A stretch of 64,000 nt of DNA. Source: an uncultured Bacteroidota bacterium. GTDB lineage: Bacteria > Bacteroidota > Bacteroidia > B-17B0 > Aurantibacillaceae. Made by a program: the position numbers and the translations under genes. Shown one piece after another: positions 57,101 to 64,000 of this stretch. How positions within the stretch are numbered: position 1 is the first letter of the stretch; each line of letters begins with the position of its first letter. A model generated the notes under the pieces. It searched no databases and had not been told where the DNA came from. It worked only from the letters and a program-made list of their open reading frames with translations. The stretch is taken from positions 62,001 through 126,000 of the forward strand of contig CALMVZ010000013.1 of NCBI GenBank assembly GCA_937873155.1, given 5' to 3'.

Positions 57101-59704
57101 TTGGAGAATAACATTCAAATACCTGGGAAAAAACCCTTCCGTCCATTCCGTTTTTTGTTTAAGACGATCTTTTGGATGCTTGGGATTGCAGTGGTGCTGG
57201 GCATTGCAACGGTATCGCTTGTTTTTATCTACGAGGATGAAGTGAAATCCATTATCATCGGGGAACTCAATAAAAATTTAAAATCTGAAGTAAAAGTTGA
57301 TCCGAAGAATATCGATTTAACATTTATTAAGTCTTTTCCGAAATGCGCATTAGAATTCAAAGATGTTCTGATCCTGGAGGCGATTGAAAAGAAAGAACGC
57401 GATACTTTAGTCTTTGCCGAGAGCATCCGATTGATGTTTAACTTAAAAGATCTATGGAATAAAAATTATACGATCAATAAAATAAATATTAGCGGCGCCC
57501 AATGTAATTTGGGTATCGATAAAAAAGGCAGGCCGAATTATATTTTCTGGAAAAAGAATGAGGGACAAAGTACTGATAACTTAAAATTTGCTTTAAAGGA
57601 TATAAGTCTGCAAAAAATAAACTTAAAATATAAGAACGCCGAACAAAAAGTAAAATTGAGCCTGAATTTTAAAGAAGCAGTTTTTGCAGGGGATTTTGGC
57701 GATGATCAGTACGCTTTACAAACAGAAGGAAGCGCTAAATTAGAATATCTGCAGGTCAACAAAACTAATTTGCTCCGCCAAAAAAACATCAAATATGATC
57801 TGGATCTTGATATTAATAAATCGGTCTACCAAATAAACAAAGCCGAACTTGCCCTGAATGAAATGTATTTTTTGCTAAATGGGAATTGCAATTATAAAGA
57901 CAGTTTGCAATCACTGGATCTGAAATTCGACGGAAAAAACCTGGATGTTGCTTCTGTTCTGTCATTGCTACCTGAGAAATACGCGCATAGGATGAACGAT
58001 TACAAAAGCGAAGGCGACTTTTTTACAAAAGGAAGTGTGAGCTACAAAGCCGGGCAAAAAGCAAATGTAAACGCTGAATTCGGGATCAATAATGCAACTG
58101 TTGCCTATAAGCAACAGGAAATGCAGTTAAAGAACCTGAACATACAAGGGAAATTAAAAATGGATGAGAAAGATGATTTCCTGAATCTTCAGAATATTTC
58201 AGCGCAATTGGGTACTAATACTATGAGTGGTTACTGTTTAATTACGAATCTATCTGATCCTTATCTCAATGTTGGCGTAAATGTAAATGCCAGACTGGAA
58301 GAAGTAAATAGTTTCTGGCCAATTGATACTTTGGAGTATGTTTCGGGAAGCGTTCAGTTGAATGCGCAGGTAAAAGGGAATTTGAATGAAATGAAGAAGT
58401 CAGCTTTTTCTCCTAGCGTAACAGCTGATGGTTCCGCAACCTTAAAAGATATCAAAACTAAATTCAAAGGAAAGCAGAACGAGATAAATATCAGCCAGGG
58501 TAGTTTTATGCTGAATGACCGAAGCGTTGCAGTGAATGATTTCAAGCTATTGATTGGTGCTTCTGATGTAGAATTGAACGGCCAATTACCGGGATTCCTG
58601 AATTATTTATTCGATGCGCAACAACCTTTAGTGATCAATGCAGCTTTAAAGAGTAATACCTTATCATTGGAAGATGTGCTATACGGCGGTTCCAATTCAG
58701 GTTCAGAAAAAATCAATATCCCTGCCAATTTAAGTTTCGATCTGAATGCCAATATTGCTAAATTCAGTTTTTCAAAGTTTGAAGCGCAATCTGTTTCAGG
58801 TAAGATAGCAATTCATAACCAAAAAATTGTCGCTGAGAATGTTTCGCTGGAAACTATGGACGGAAAAGCGCAAGTGAATGCATTTGCTGATGCAAGCGGA
58901 GAGAATATCTCTATTAAAGCAGCTTCCGATCTTCAGAATATAAATATCACAAAAATGTTCTATCAATTCAATAATTTCGGGCAACAAACGCTTACTGAAA
59001 AACACTTAAAAGGTTTTGCAACAGCGAATATCAATTTTACAGGTAATTGGTCTAAAGAATTAGTATGCGATCTCCAAAGTGTAACATCAACAGGAAGTTT
59101 AACGATAGAGAGAGGAAGACTGGTTGATTTTAAACCATTGGAAAGCTTATCAAAATATGTTGAAGTAAGTGAATTGCGCGATATTAAATTCTCAAGCCTG
59201 CAAAGTAATTTTGATATCCATGACCAGGTCATAACTATTCCAAAAACGTATATTAAAAATTCCGCTCTTAATATTGAGTTGTGGGGAAAACACACCTTTA
59301 AGAACGAGATCGATTATCATTTCAAATTATTACTCAGTGAATTATTAGCAAGTAAGAAGCGCGCTAATAAACAATTGGATGAAGAAATGGAGTTCTACGA
59401 GAACGATCCGGAAAACCGCCGCAGCGTTTATGTATTAATGACAGGAACAGTTGATAATCCAATCATTAAATACGACCGTAAGGGCTTAAAACAAAAAATA
59501 GGCGAAGACATCAAAGCCGAAAAGCAAACGCTTAAACAGATCTTAAAAGAGGAATTCGGGCTATTTAAGAAAGACAGTACGTTAATAAAAAATGAACCGA
59601 AGAAAGGCGATCAGAAATTCAAATTAGAAGACGAGAATAAGGATAAGAAAAAGCAAAACAACCTTCAGCCGAAGAAAAAAGAAGAGGACGACGAAGATTT
59701 CTAA
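57101..59704 (+). CDS. AsmA-like inner-membrane protein (second copy)
   Basis: An 867-aa AsmA-like protein, designed like the one at 47743-50109: N-terminal membrane segment (FRFLFKTIFWMLGIAVVLGI), the signature EDEVKSIIIGELNKNLKSEV, PKNIDLTFIKSFPKCALEFK and NKINISGAQCNLGIDKKGRP, a long beta-helical periplasmic part, and the C-terminal AsmA_2-type block (GSLTIERGRLVDFKPLESLS, NSALNIELWGKHTFKNEIDY). It ends in a Lys/Glu-rich tail (about 60 residues). TTG at 57101 is the first usable start. No close partner gene; it converges with a desaturase gene 8 bp away. Role in lipid transport is inferred from the family. Confidence 0.9.
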   Translation: MENNIQIPGKKPFRPFRFLFKTIFWMLGIAVVLGIATVSLVFIYEDEVKSIIIGELNKNLKSEVKVDPKNIDLTFIKSFPKCALEFKDVLILEAIEKKERDTLVFAESIRLMFNLKDLWNKNYTINKINISGAQCNLGIDKKGRPNYIFWKKNEGQSTDNLKFALKDISLQKINLKYKNAEQKVKLSLNFKEAVFAGDFGDDQYALQTEGSAKLEYLQVNKTNLLRQKNIKYDLDLDINKSVYQINKAELALNEMYFLLNGNCNYKDSLQSLDLKFDGKNLDVASVLSLLPEKYAHRMNDYKSEGDFFTKGSVSYKAGQKANVNAEFGINNATVAYKQQEMQLKNLNIQGKLKMDEKDDFLNLQNISAQLGTNTMSGYCLITNLSDPYLNVGVNVNARLEEVNSFWPIDTLEYVSGSVQLNAQVKGNLNEMKKSAFSPSVTADGSATLKDIKTKFKGKQNEINISQGSFMLNDRSVAVNDFKLLIGASDVELNGQLPGFLNYLFDAQQPLVINAALKSNTLSLEDVLYGGSNSGSEKINIPANLSFDLNANIAKFSFSKFEAQSVSGKIAIHNQKIVAENVSLETMDGKAQVNAFADASGENISIKAASDLQNINITKMFYQFNNFGQQTLTEKHLKGFATANINFTGNWSKELVCDLQSVTSTGSLTIERGRLVDFKPLESLSKYVEVSELRDIKFSSLQSNFDIHDQVITIPKTYIKNSALNIELWGKHTFKNEIDYHFKLLLSELLASKKRANKQLDEEMEFYENDPENRRSVYVLMTGTVDNPIIKYDRKGLKQKIGEDIKAEKQTLKQILKEEFGLFKKDSTLIKNEPKKGDQKFKLEDENKDKKKQNNLQPKKKEEDDEDF

Positions 59705-59712
59705 TTAAAACC

Positions 59713-60831
59713 TTAAGCAGCCATCTGCTGCGGAGGCGCTGTTCTTCCCAATTGATACAACACTTTAGCATGCGAGATAACCGCACCAATGAATGTTGGT
59801 TTAGAATGGTAGGGTAAATTGAATTCCTTAGCAGTTTGCTGAATGATCGGCGCAATTTTTTTATAGTGCACGTGACAAATGTTCGGGAATAGGTGATGCT
59901 CGATCTGGTAATTCAAACCACCAACGAACCAGGATAAAACAACATTCTTTTGAGCAAAGTTCGCAGTTGTCTTCATTTGGTGAGAAGCCCAATCATCTTC
60001 CATGGTTAATGAATCAGGGCTAACCGGAGTAGGGAACTGAGTCATTTCAACAACGTGTGCCGGTTGGAAAATAAGAGCTAAGATCAAACCGCAAGTGAAA
60101 TGCATAGCAGCAAAACCAAGTAATATATGCCACCAGGGAGCATTAATAATGATCATTGGCAACGCTAAGCTGTATCCTAAATAAATTACTTTGTGAATTG
60201 ATAATTTGATCAATTGCTTTTTGAAAGTAGTGTGATGCCCTGCCAATAACCCCATTTTATTATAACGGATCAATTGGGAGAAATCTTTTGTGAAGGCCCA
60301 CATCAATGTCATTAACCCATAAAAGAACCAGGCGTATAAGAATTGGAACTTGTGGATCTTTCTTAATTCCGCATGAGGGGAAAAACGTAAGAACCCTAAA
60401 GGCGCGATATCTTCATCATGACCTTCGATATTTGTAAACGTATGATGTAAGTTGTTATGTTGTAACTGCCAGTTCAAAGAGCTGCCGCCAATTAATGTCA
60501 TACTGAACGACATTAAATTATTGATCTTATGATTTTTTGAATAACTGCCGTGATTTGCATCATGCATTACAGAAAGACCGACGCCGCTCATACCGATACC
60601 CATCATGATCCAAAGCCCCATTTGGGCGTAACCATTAGTAACGATATTTGACATTAAGATCGCATAAGGGCCTAAGAAAATGATGAACATCGCAATGGTT
60701 TTAATAACCATTTTGTAATTCCCGAATTTCGAAATGTTGTTTGTTTTGAAATACTCGTCAACCCTCTTTTTAGCCGTCAGGTAAAACTGACGGTTAGCAT
60801 TATTAAAACGGATTATATTAGAATTGTCCAC
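59713..60831 (-). CDS. Membrane fatty acid desaturase
   Basis: Oxygen-dependent, di-iron acyl desaturase of the delta-5/6 (linoleoyl-CoA desaturase-like) type, 372 aa. All three His boxes are visible: HDANH (H90-H94), HNNLHH (H125-H130) and QIEHH near residue 311. Several membrane segments (about 43-61, 70-89, 163-180, 215-255) place it in the inner membrane. There is no N-terminal cytochrome b5 domain. An exact -7 box lies 25 bp upstream. Position of the introduced double bond cannot be read from the sequence. Confidence 0.95.
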   Translation of the reverse strand: MDNSNIIRFNNANRQFYLTAKKRVDEYFKTNNISKFGNYKMVIKTIAMFIIFLGPYAILMSNIVTNGYAQMGLWIMMGIGMSGVGLSVMHDANHGSYSKNHKINNLMSFSMTLIGGSSLNWQLQHNNLHHTFTNIEGHDEDIAPLGFLRFSPHAELRKIHKFQFLYAWFFYGLMTLMWAFTKDFSQLIRYNKMGLLAGHHTTFKKQLIKLSIHKVIYLGYSLALPMIIINAPWWHILLGFAAMHFTCGLILALIFQPAHVVEMTQFPTPVSPDSLTMEDDWASHQMKTTANFAQKNVVLSWFVGGLNYQIEHHLFPNICHVHYKKIAPIIQQTAKEFNLPYHSKPTFIGAVISHAKVLYQLGRTAPPQQMAA

Positions 60832-60855
60832 TTATTGTTTAATTTTAAAGTTGTA

Positions 60856-60863
60856 CAAAGATA
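60856..60863 (-). promoter_or_regulatory. -7 box of the desaturase gene
   Basis: TATCTTTG on the minus strand is an exact TAnnTTTG element, 24 bp before the ATG at 60831. Confidence 0.65.
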
Positions 60864-60971
60864 CCTCATAAAAAGCCAATTTGATTTTTTTTAGACCAAT
60901 TTTTTGTTAAACAGGCACTGTTCACAGCTATCTAAAATGAAGTTTAGGTAACTGATAATCAGGTGGTTTTT

Positions 60972-61445
60972 TTACATATGATGATACTTCTCACCCTTAG
61001 TAATTGTGTAAGCCCTGTAAAGCTGTTCAACGAAAAATAACCGTACCATTTGATGAGAGAATGTCATAGGTGAAAGCGATAATTTGTAATTGGCGCGCTT
61101 GTAAATAATTTCATCGAAGCCATAAGGCCCTCCAATTAGAAAAACCAGGCTTTTAACATTTGAAAGTGCTTTTTTTGTCAAAAATTGAGAAAAATCGACA
61201 GAATTTAACAAATTTCCACCTTCATCCAATAGTACCAAATAATCATTGTCTTTAAGTTCCTTTAGTATCAGTTTTGCTTCTTCACTCTTTTGTTCCTTCT
61301 CAGGCCTCATTCTCACCGCCTTTGGCACGTTTATTGTGCTTATTTCAAATGCTGTGTAGTTCTTTAAACGTTTGAGGTAAATTGAGATTCCCTCGTTTAA
61401 ATAGCTCTCAGTAGTTTTATCGATTTGAAGTAAGGTAACCTTCAT
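60972..61445 (-). CDS. rlmH: 23S rRNA (pseudouridine1915-N3)-methyltransferase RlmH
   Basis: SPOUT-class methyltransferase that methylates pseudouridine 1915 in helix 69 of 23S rRNA (157 aa, full length). Signature elements are the C-terminal knot FLIGGPYGFDEIIYKRANYK, LSLSPMTFSHQMVRLFFVEQ and LYRAYTITKGEKYHH, and the N-terminal MRPEKEQKSEEAKLILKELK. Divergent from the DUF4783 gene (40 bp between starts); the order rlmH, DUF4783, nadC is a recurrent arrangement in Bacteroidota. Confidence 0.97.
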   Translation of the reverse strand: MKVTLLQIDKTTESYLNEGISIYLKRLKNYTAFEISTINVPKAVRMRPEKEQKSEEAKLILKELKDNDYLVLLDEGGNLLNSVDFSQFLTKKALSNVKSLVFLIGGPYGFDEIIYKRANYKLSLSPMTFSHQMVRLFFVEQLYRAYTITKGEKYHHM

Positions 61446-61485
61446 CTTTGTAAAGCGTATAATTTAGTAAATTTAGCATCTATTA

Positions 61486-61857
61486 ATGAAACTAGTTCTA
61501 TCTATATTCTTTTTTATTTCTTCTTTCTTCAGTGCATTTGATGTGACGGATGATGTTGTATCTGCTATCAAGGGCGGTAAGTCATCAGAGCTGGTGAAAT
61601 TCTTCGATGAGAAATTAACAGTGAAAATTCTGAACCAGGAAGATCTTTTAAGCAAAGCACAGGCTGAAGCCAACGTAAAATATTTTTTCGAAAAACATAC
61701 CATTAAGAATTTCAGTGTTTCACAATCCCGTACCGTGAACACGAATGTTCAGTTTGTGAGCGGTTCCCTCGAAACATCGAACGGAAAATTCCGTGTCTCC
61801 ATTTTATTACGCCGCAATCTGATCTCACAATTCAGGATCGAGAATGATAATGAGTAA
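61486..61857 (+). CDS. DUF4783 exported protein
   Basis: A 123-aa exported protein: signal peptide MKLVLSIFFFISSFFSAF, then an NTF2-like alpha+beta domain (DDVVSAIKGGKSSELVKFFD, SKAQAEANVKYFFEKHTIKN, ETSNGKFRVSILLRRNLISQ, FRIENDNE). This matches DUF4783, a Bacteroidota family without known function; the C-terminal -SQFRIENDNE end is typical. The stop region overlaps the start of nadC by 8-14 bp, so translation is coupled. A near-consensus -7 sequence TAAATTTA precedes it. Confidence 0.88.
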   Translation: MKLVLSIFFFISSFFSAFDVTDDVVSAIKGGKSSELVKFFDEKLTVKILNQEDLLSKAQAEANVKYFFEKHTIKNFSVSQSRTVNTNVQFVSGSLETSNGKFRVSILLRRNLISQFRIENDNE

Positions 61858-62719
61858 TTACATCCTGCTTCACGAAAAACATTTTAATTTCAAAAAATTT
61901 GTGCAGCGCGCATTGAAAGAAGATGTGCGTGATGGTGATCATACTGCTTTAGCAACTATTCCTTCAGATCATAGAGGAAAAATGCAGTTATTGGTGAAGG
62001 AAGATGGTATTATTGCCGGAGTGGAAGCTGCCGTTCAAACCTTCAGGATCATTGATAAAACACTTTCTGTGAAAGTGCTGATCAAAGATGGCCGCAAGGT
62101 TAAGAAAGGCGATATCGTTTTTATTGTGGAAGGAAATACTCAAACATTATTGACCACCGAACGCTTAGTGTTGAATATTATGCAGCGCATGAGCGGGATC
62201 GCAACCAAAACAAAATACCTGCAAACACTTTGCAAAGGCACCGAAACAAAAGTGATCGATACACGTAAAACAACTCCCGGTTTCCGGTTTTTCGAGAAGT
62301 GGGCTGTTGTTATTGGCGGAGGAGCAAATCACCGTTACGGTTTGTTTGATATGATCCTCATCAAGGATAACCATATTGATTTTTCAGGCGGAATTGTGCA
62401 GGCTATTAATGCTGCTAACGCTTATTTAAAAAAGAATAAACTGAATTTACCAATAGAAGTTGAAACACGTACACTGAATGATGTAAAGAAGGTTTTAAAG
62501 CGTAAAGGTGTTCAACGCATCATGCTCGATAATTACACACCGGCTCAAACCAAAGAGGCGGTTAAATTGATAAAAGGCGGTTTTGAAGTAGAATCCTCAG
62601 GCGGCATCACCGAAAAGAATATTGCCGATTATGCAAAATGTGGTGTCGATTTTATCTCGGTTGGCAGTCTTACCCACCATGTAAAAAGTTTGGATTTAAG
62701 TTTGAAAGCGCTTAAATAA
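61850..62719 (+). CDS. nadC: Nicotinate-nucleotide pyrophosphorylase (carboxylating)
   Basis: Quinolinate phosphoribosyltransferase, the last step of quinolinate to nicotinate mononucleotide in de novo NAD synthesis. The QPRTase N- and C-domains are present: RALKEDVRDGDHTALATIPS, VKEDGIIAGVEAAVQTF, TERLVLNIMQRMSGIATKTK, IDTRKTTPGFRFFEKWAVVI, MILIKDNHIDF, IEVETRTLNDVKKVL and ESSGGITEKNIADYAKCGVD. An ATG at 61844 (six bases earlier, MIMSNYILL) is equally possible. The start lies inside the DUF4783 gene. Confidence 0.96.
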   Translation: MSNYILLHEKHFNFKKFVQRALKEDVRDGDHTALATIPSDHRGKMQLLVKEDGIIAGVEAAVQTFRIIDKTLSVKVLIKDGRKVKKGDIVFIVEGNTQTLLTTERLVLNIMQRMSGIATKTKYLQTLCKGTETKVIDTRKTTPGFRFFEKWAVVIGGGANHRYGLFDMILIKDNHIDFSGGIVQAINAANAYLKKNKLNLPIEVETRTLNDVKKVLKRKGVQRIMLDNYTPAQTKEAVKLIKGGFEVESSGGITEKNIADYAKCGVDFISVGSLTHHVKSLDLSLKALK

Positions 62720-62750
62720 CTTCTATCTTTATTTCATATTAATAAATAGT

Positions 62751-64000
62751 ATGAGGTTCCTCCTGGTTTTTATTGTTCTTCCTGCTTTTCTCTTTTCTCA
62801 AAATGAGTATATCGACTATCGTTCGGTGACCAATCCATTATATTGGAAGAACCGTAAACCTTATGAAGGCTATTGGCAGCAGGACGTACATTACAATATT
62901 AAAGCGGAGATCAACGACAGCTCTGATATTGTTACCGGTCATGAAGAACTGATCTACTGGAATAATTCACCTAACGATCTGACAATTGTTTATTTCCATC
63001 TCTACAGCAACGCGCAAAATAAAGATTCATATCTCTCCGATCTTTATAAGAACAATAATTACAATTTAAAATACAGTAAATACCGCGAACAGAATTTAGG
63101 AACAACGGTAGATAAGATTTCGATCAAAGGAAATGATCTGCAAACGGAATTAGATAACACAGTTCTGAAAGTCATTTTACCGCGGCCGCTGCCTTCAGGC
63201 GAATCCATCACCTTCGATATTGATTTCAAAACTTATTTCGACAGGGAAGTGATCCGTAACCGGATGAAAACATTCAATGTGTTCGGCTATAAACATTTTG
63301 ATCTTGTACATTGGTATCCGCGCATTTCTGTATTCGACAGGAAATTCAATTGGGATACTGATCAGCATATGGATCATGAATTTTATGGCGACTTCGGTTC
63401 ATTCTATGTGGAGCTAACTTTCCCGAATAATTATGTTGTAGATGGAACAGGAGTGATGGTGAACGAAAAAGAAGTTTTACCGGACACGCTCCGTAAAAAA
63501 TTAGACATCTCTAATTTCTTAAAGAAACCATGGAATTCACCTCCAAGTACAGTGATCAAAAAAGACGGTACAAAAAAAACCTGGAAATTCAGTTCTATCA
63601 ATGTGCATGATGTTGGTTACACTGCAGATCCGACTTACCGGATCGGTGAAGCAAATATAGATGGAATACGTTGTATCGCTTTAGTCCAGGAACCTCACGC
63701 TGCAGGTTGGTATAATGCGGCTCCTTTCCTCACCAAGATCATTGAAGTGAACAGTTATAACATTGGTCCGTATCATTATCCGAAAATGATCAGCGCCGAT
63801 GCAAATGATGGAATGGAATATCCGATGATGACATTGAACGGCGGTTATGATCCTGAGTATCGTTCTTTATTTATTCATGAATTAACCCACAATTGGTTTT
63901 TCGGCATGGTTGGTAGTAATGAAACGTACCGTGCATTCTTAGACGAAGGTTTAACGCAATTCTATACAGCTGATACTTATCAGTTCATCGACGGGCCAAT
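62751..64000 (+). CDS. M1-family exported metallopeptidase (5' part)
   Basis: The frame opens at 62751 and is open to the right edge, so only the first 416 residues are visible. It has a signal peptide (MRFLLVFIVLPAFLFSQ), then an M1 aminopeptidase N-terminal beta domain (VHYNIKAEINDSSDIVTGHE, YFHLYSNAQNKDS, WYPRISVFDRKFNWDTDQHM), the substrate-site motif GMEYPMMTLNGGYDP (GxMEN-like), and the zinc motif HELTHNWFF with downstream ligand Glu in FLDEGLTQFYTA. It should be an exported zinc peptidase. The C-terminal helical domain lies outside the window. No T9SS domain can be checked. A near-match -7 box TATCTTTA is upstream. Confidence 0.93.
   Translation, partial: MRFLLVFIVLPAFLFSQNEYIDYRSVTNPLYWKNRKPYEGYWQQDVHYNIKAEINDSSDIVTGHEELIYWNNSPNDLTIVYFHLYSNAQNKDSYLSDLYKNNNYNLKYSKYREQNLGTTVDKISIKGNDLQTELDNTVLKVILPRPLPSGESITFDIDFKTYFDREVIRNRMKTFNVFGYKHFDLVHWYPRISVFDRKFNWDTDQHMDHEFYGDFGSFYVELTFPNNYVVDGTGVMVNEKEVLPDTLRKKLDISNFLKKPWNSPPSTVIKKDGTKKTWKFSSINVHDVGYTADPTYRIGEANIDGIRCIALVQEPHAAGWYNAAPFLTKIIEVNSYNIGPYHYPKMISADANDGMEYPMMTLNGGYDPEYRSLFIHELTHNWFFGMVGSNETYRAFLDEGLTQFYTADTYQFIDGP

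Overview
The window comes from a chromosome of a Bacteroidota bacterium (AT-rich, gliding/T9SS type). Four things support this. Promoters are of the TAnnTTTG type: I found fifteen exact matches upstream of genes. Shine-Dalgarno signals are absent. Six secreted proteins end in a type IX secretion (T9SS) type A sorting domain, and gldF-gldG is present. The conserved Bacteroidota neighbourhoods hpt-adk-obg, rlmH/DUF4783-nadC and lptD/amidase also occur. I cannot name a genus. Nothing resembling a prophage, IS element, CRISPR array or defence island is visible; the unusual content is in small envelope modules, regulatory DNA and intergenic repeats.

Layout. 1-3.3 kb: a TPR protein cut by the left edge, a tRNA dihydrouridine synthase, then an N/Q-rich exported protein overlapping a secreted archaemetzincin. 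3.5-6.6 kb: two tandem paralogous T9SS cargo proteins. 6.7-9.4 kb (minus): hpt-adk-obg, where Adk carries a histone-H1-like tail. 9.5-13.5 kb: Sua5 and a STAS-like protein facing ftsK. 13.6-15.5 kb: T9SS cargo, a triplicated hairpin repeat downstream of tRNA-Arg(TCT), and a small cysteine-rich exported protein. 15.5-20.1 kb: a GT2 fusion glycosyltransferase, rRNA methyltransferase, recX and an atypical SDR. 20.4-25.5 kb: a three-gene envelope module (beta-barrels with thrombospondin-type repeats, Ig-like duplications, SPOR-like domains) and a small charged protein. 25.8-30.8 kb: T9SS cargo, icd, accB-accC, MmcQ/YjbR. 31-33.5 kb: two paralogous four-cysteine membrane proteins, a FISUMP protein and a thioredoxin. 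33.6-38.8 kb: mtgA, two overlapping hydrolases and gldF-gldG. 38.8-45.7 kb: MazG-like pyrophosphohydrolase, DAACS transporter, a small exported protein, and a response regulator/TPR histidine kinase pair followed by an SBBP-repeat T9SS protein. 45.8-54.8 kb: yidC, AsmA-like protein, amidase, lptD and an exported thioredoxin. 55-59.7 kb: T9SS cargo, a DUF6265 lipoprotein, an array of palindromes and a second AsmA-like protein. 59.7-64 kb: desaturase, rlmH, DUF4783, nadC and an M1 peptidase cut by the right edge.

Functionally the region is dominated by cell-envelope construction (LptD, YidC, two AsmA-like proteins, amidase, MtgA, SPOR-like proteins, gliding ABC components) mixed with housekeeping genes. 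The strongest new signals are: (1) a 16-bp dyad TACG-N8-CGTA at exactly the same distance (23 nt) from the -7 box of both the response regulator gene and the adjacent T9SS gene; (2) adenylate kinase fused to a lysine-rich H1-like tail; (3) a secreted archaemetzincin translationally coupled to an N/Q-rich protein; (4) a shared SPOR-like terminal motif linking the three-gene envelope module with the amidase; (5) three tandem copies of a tRNA terminator hairpin with compensatory changes.
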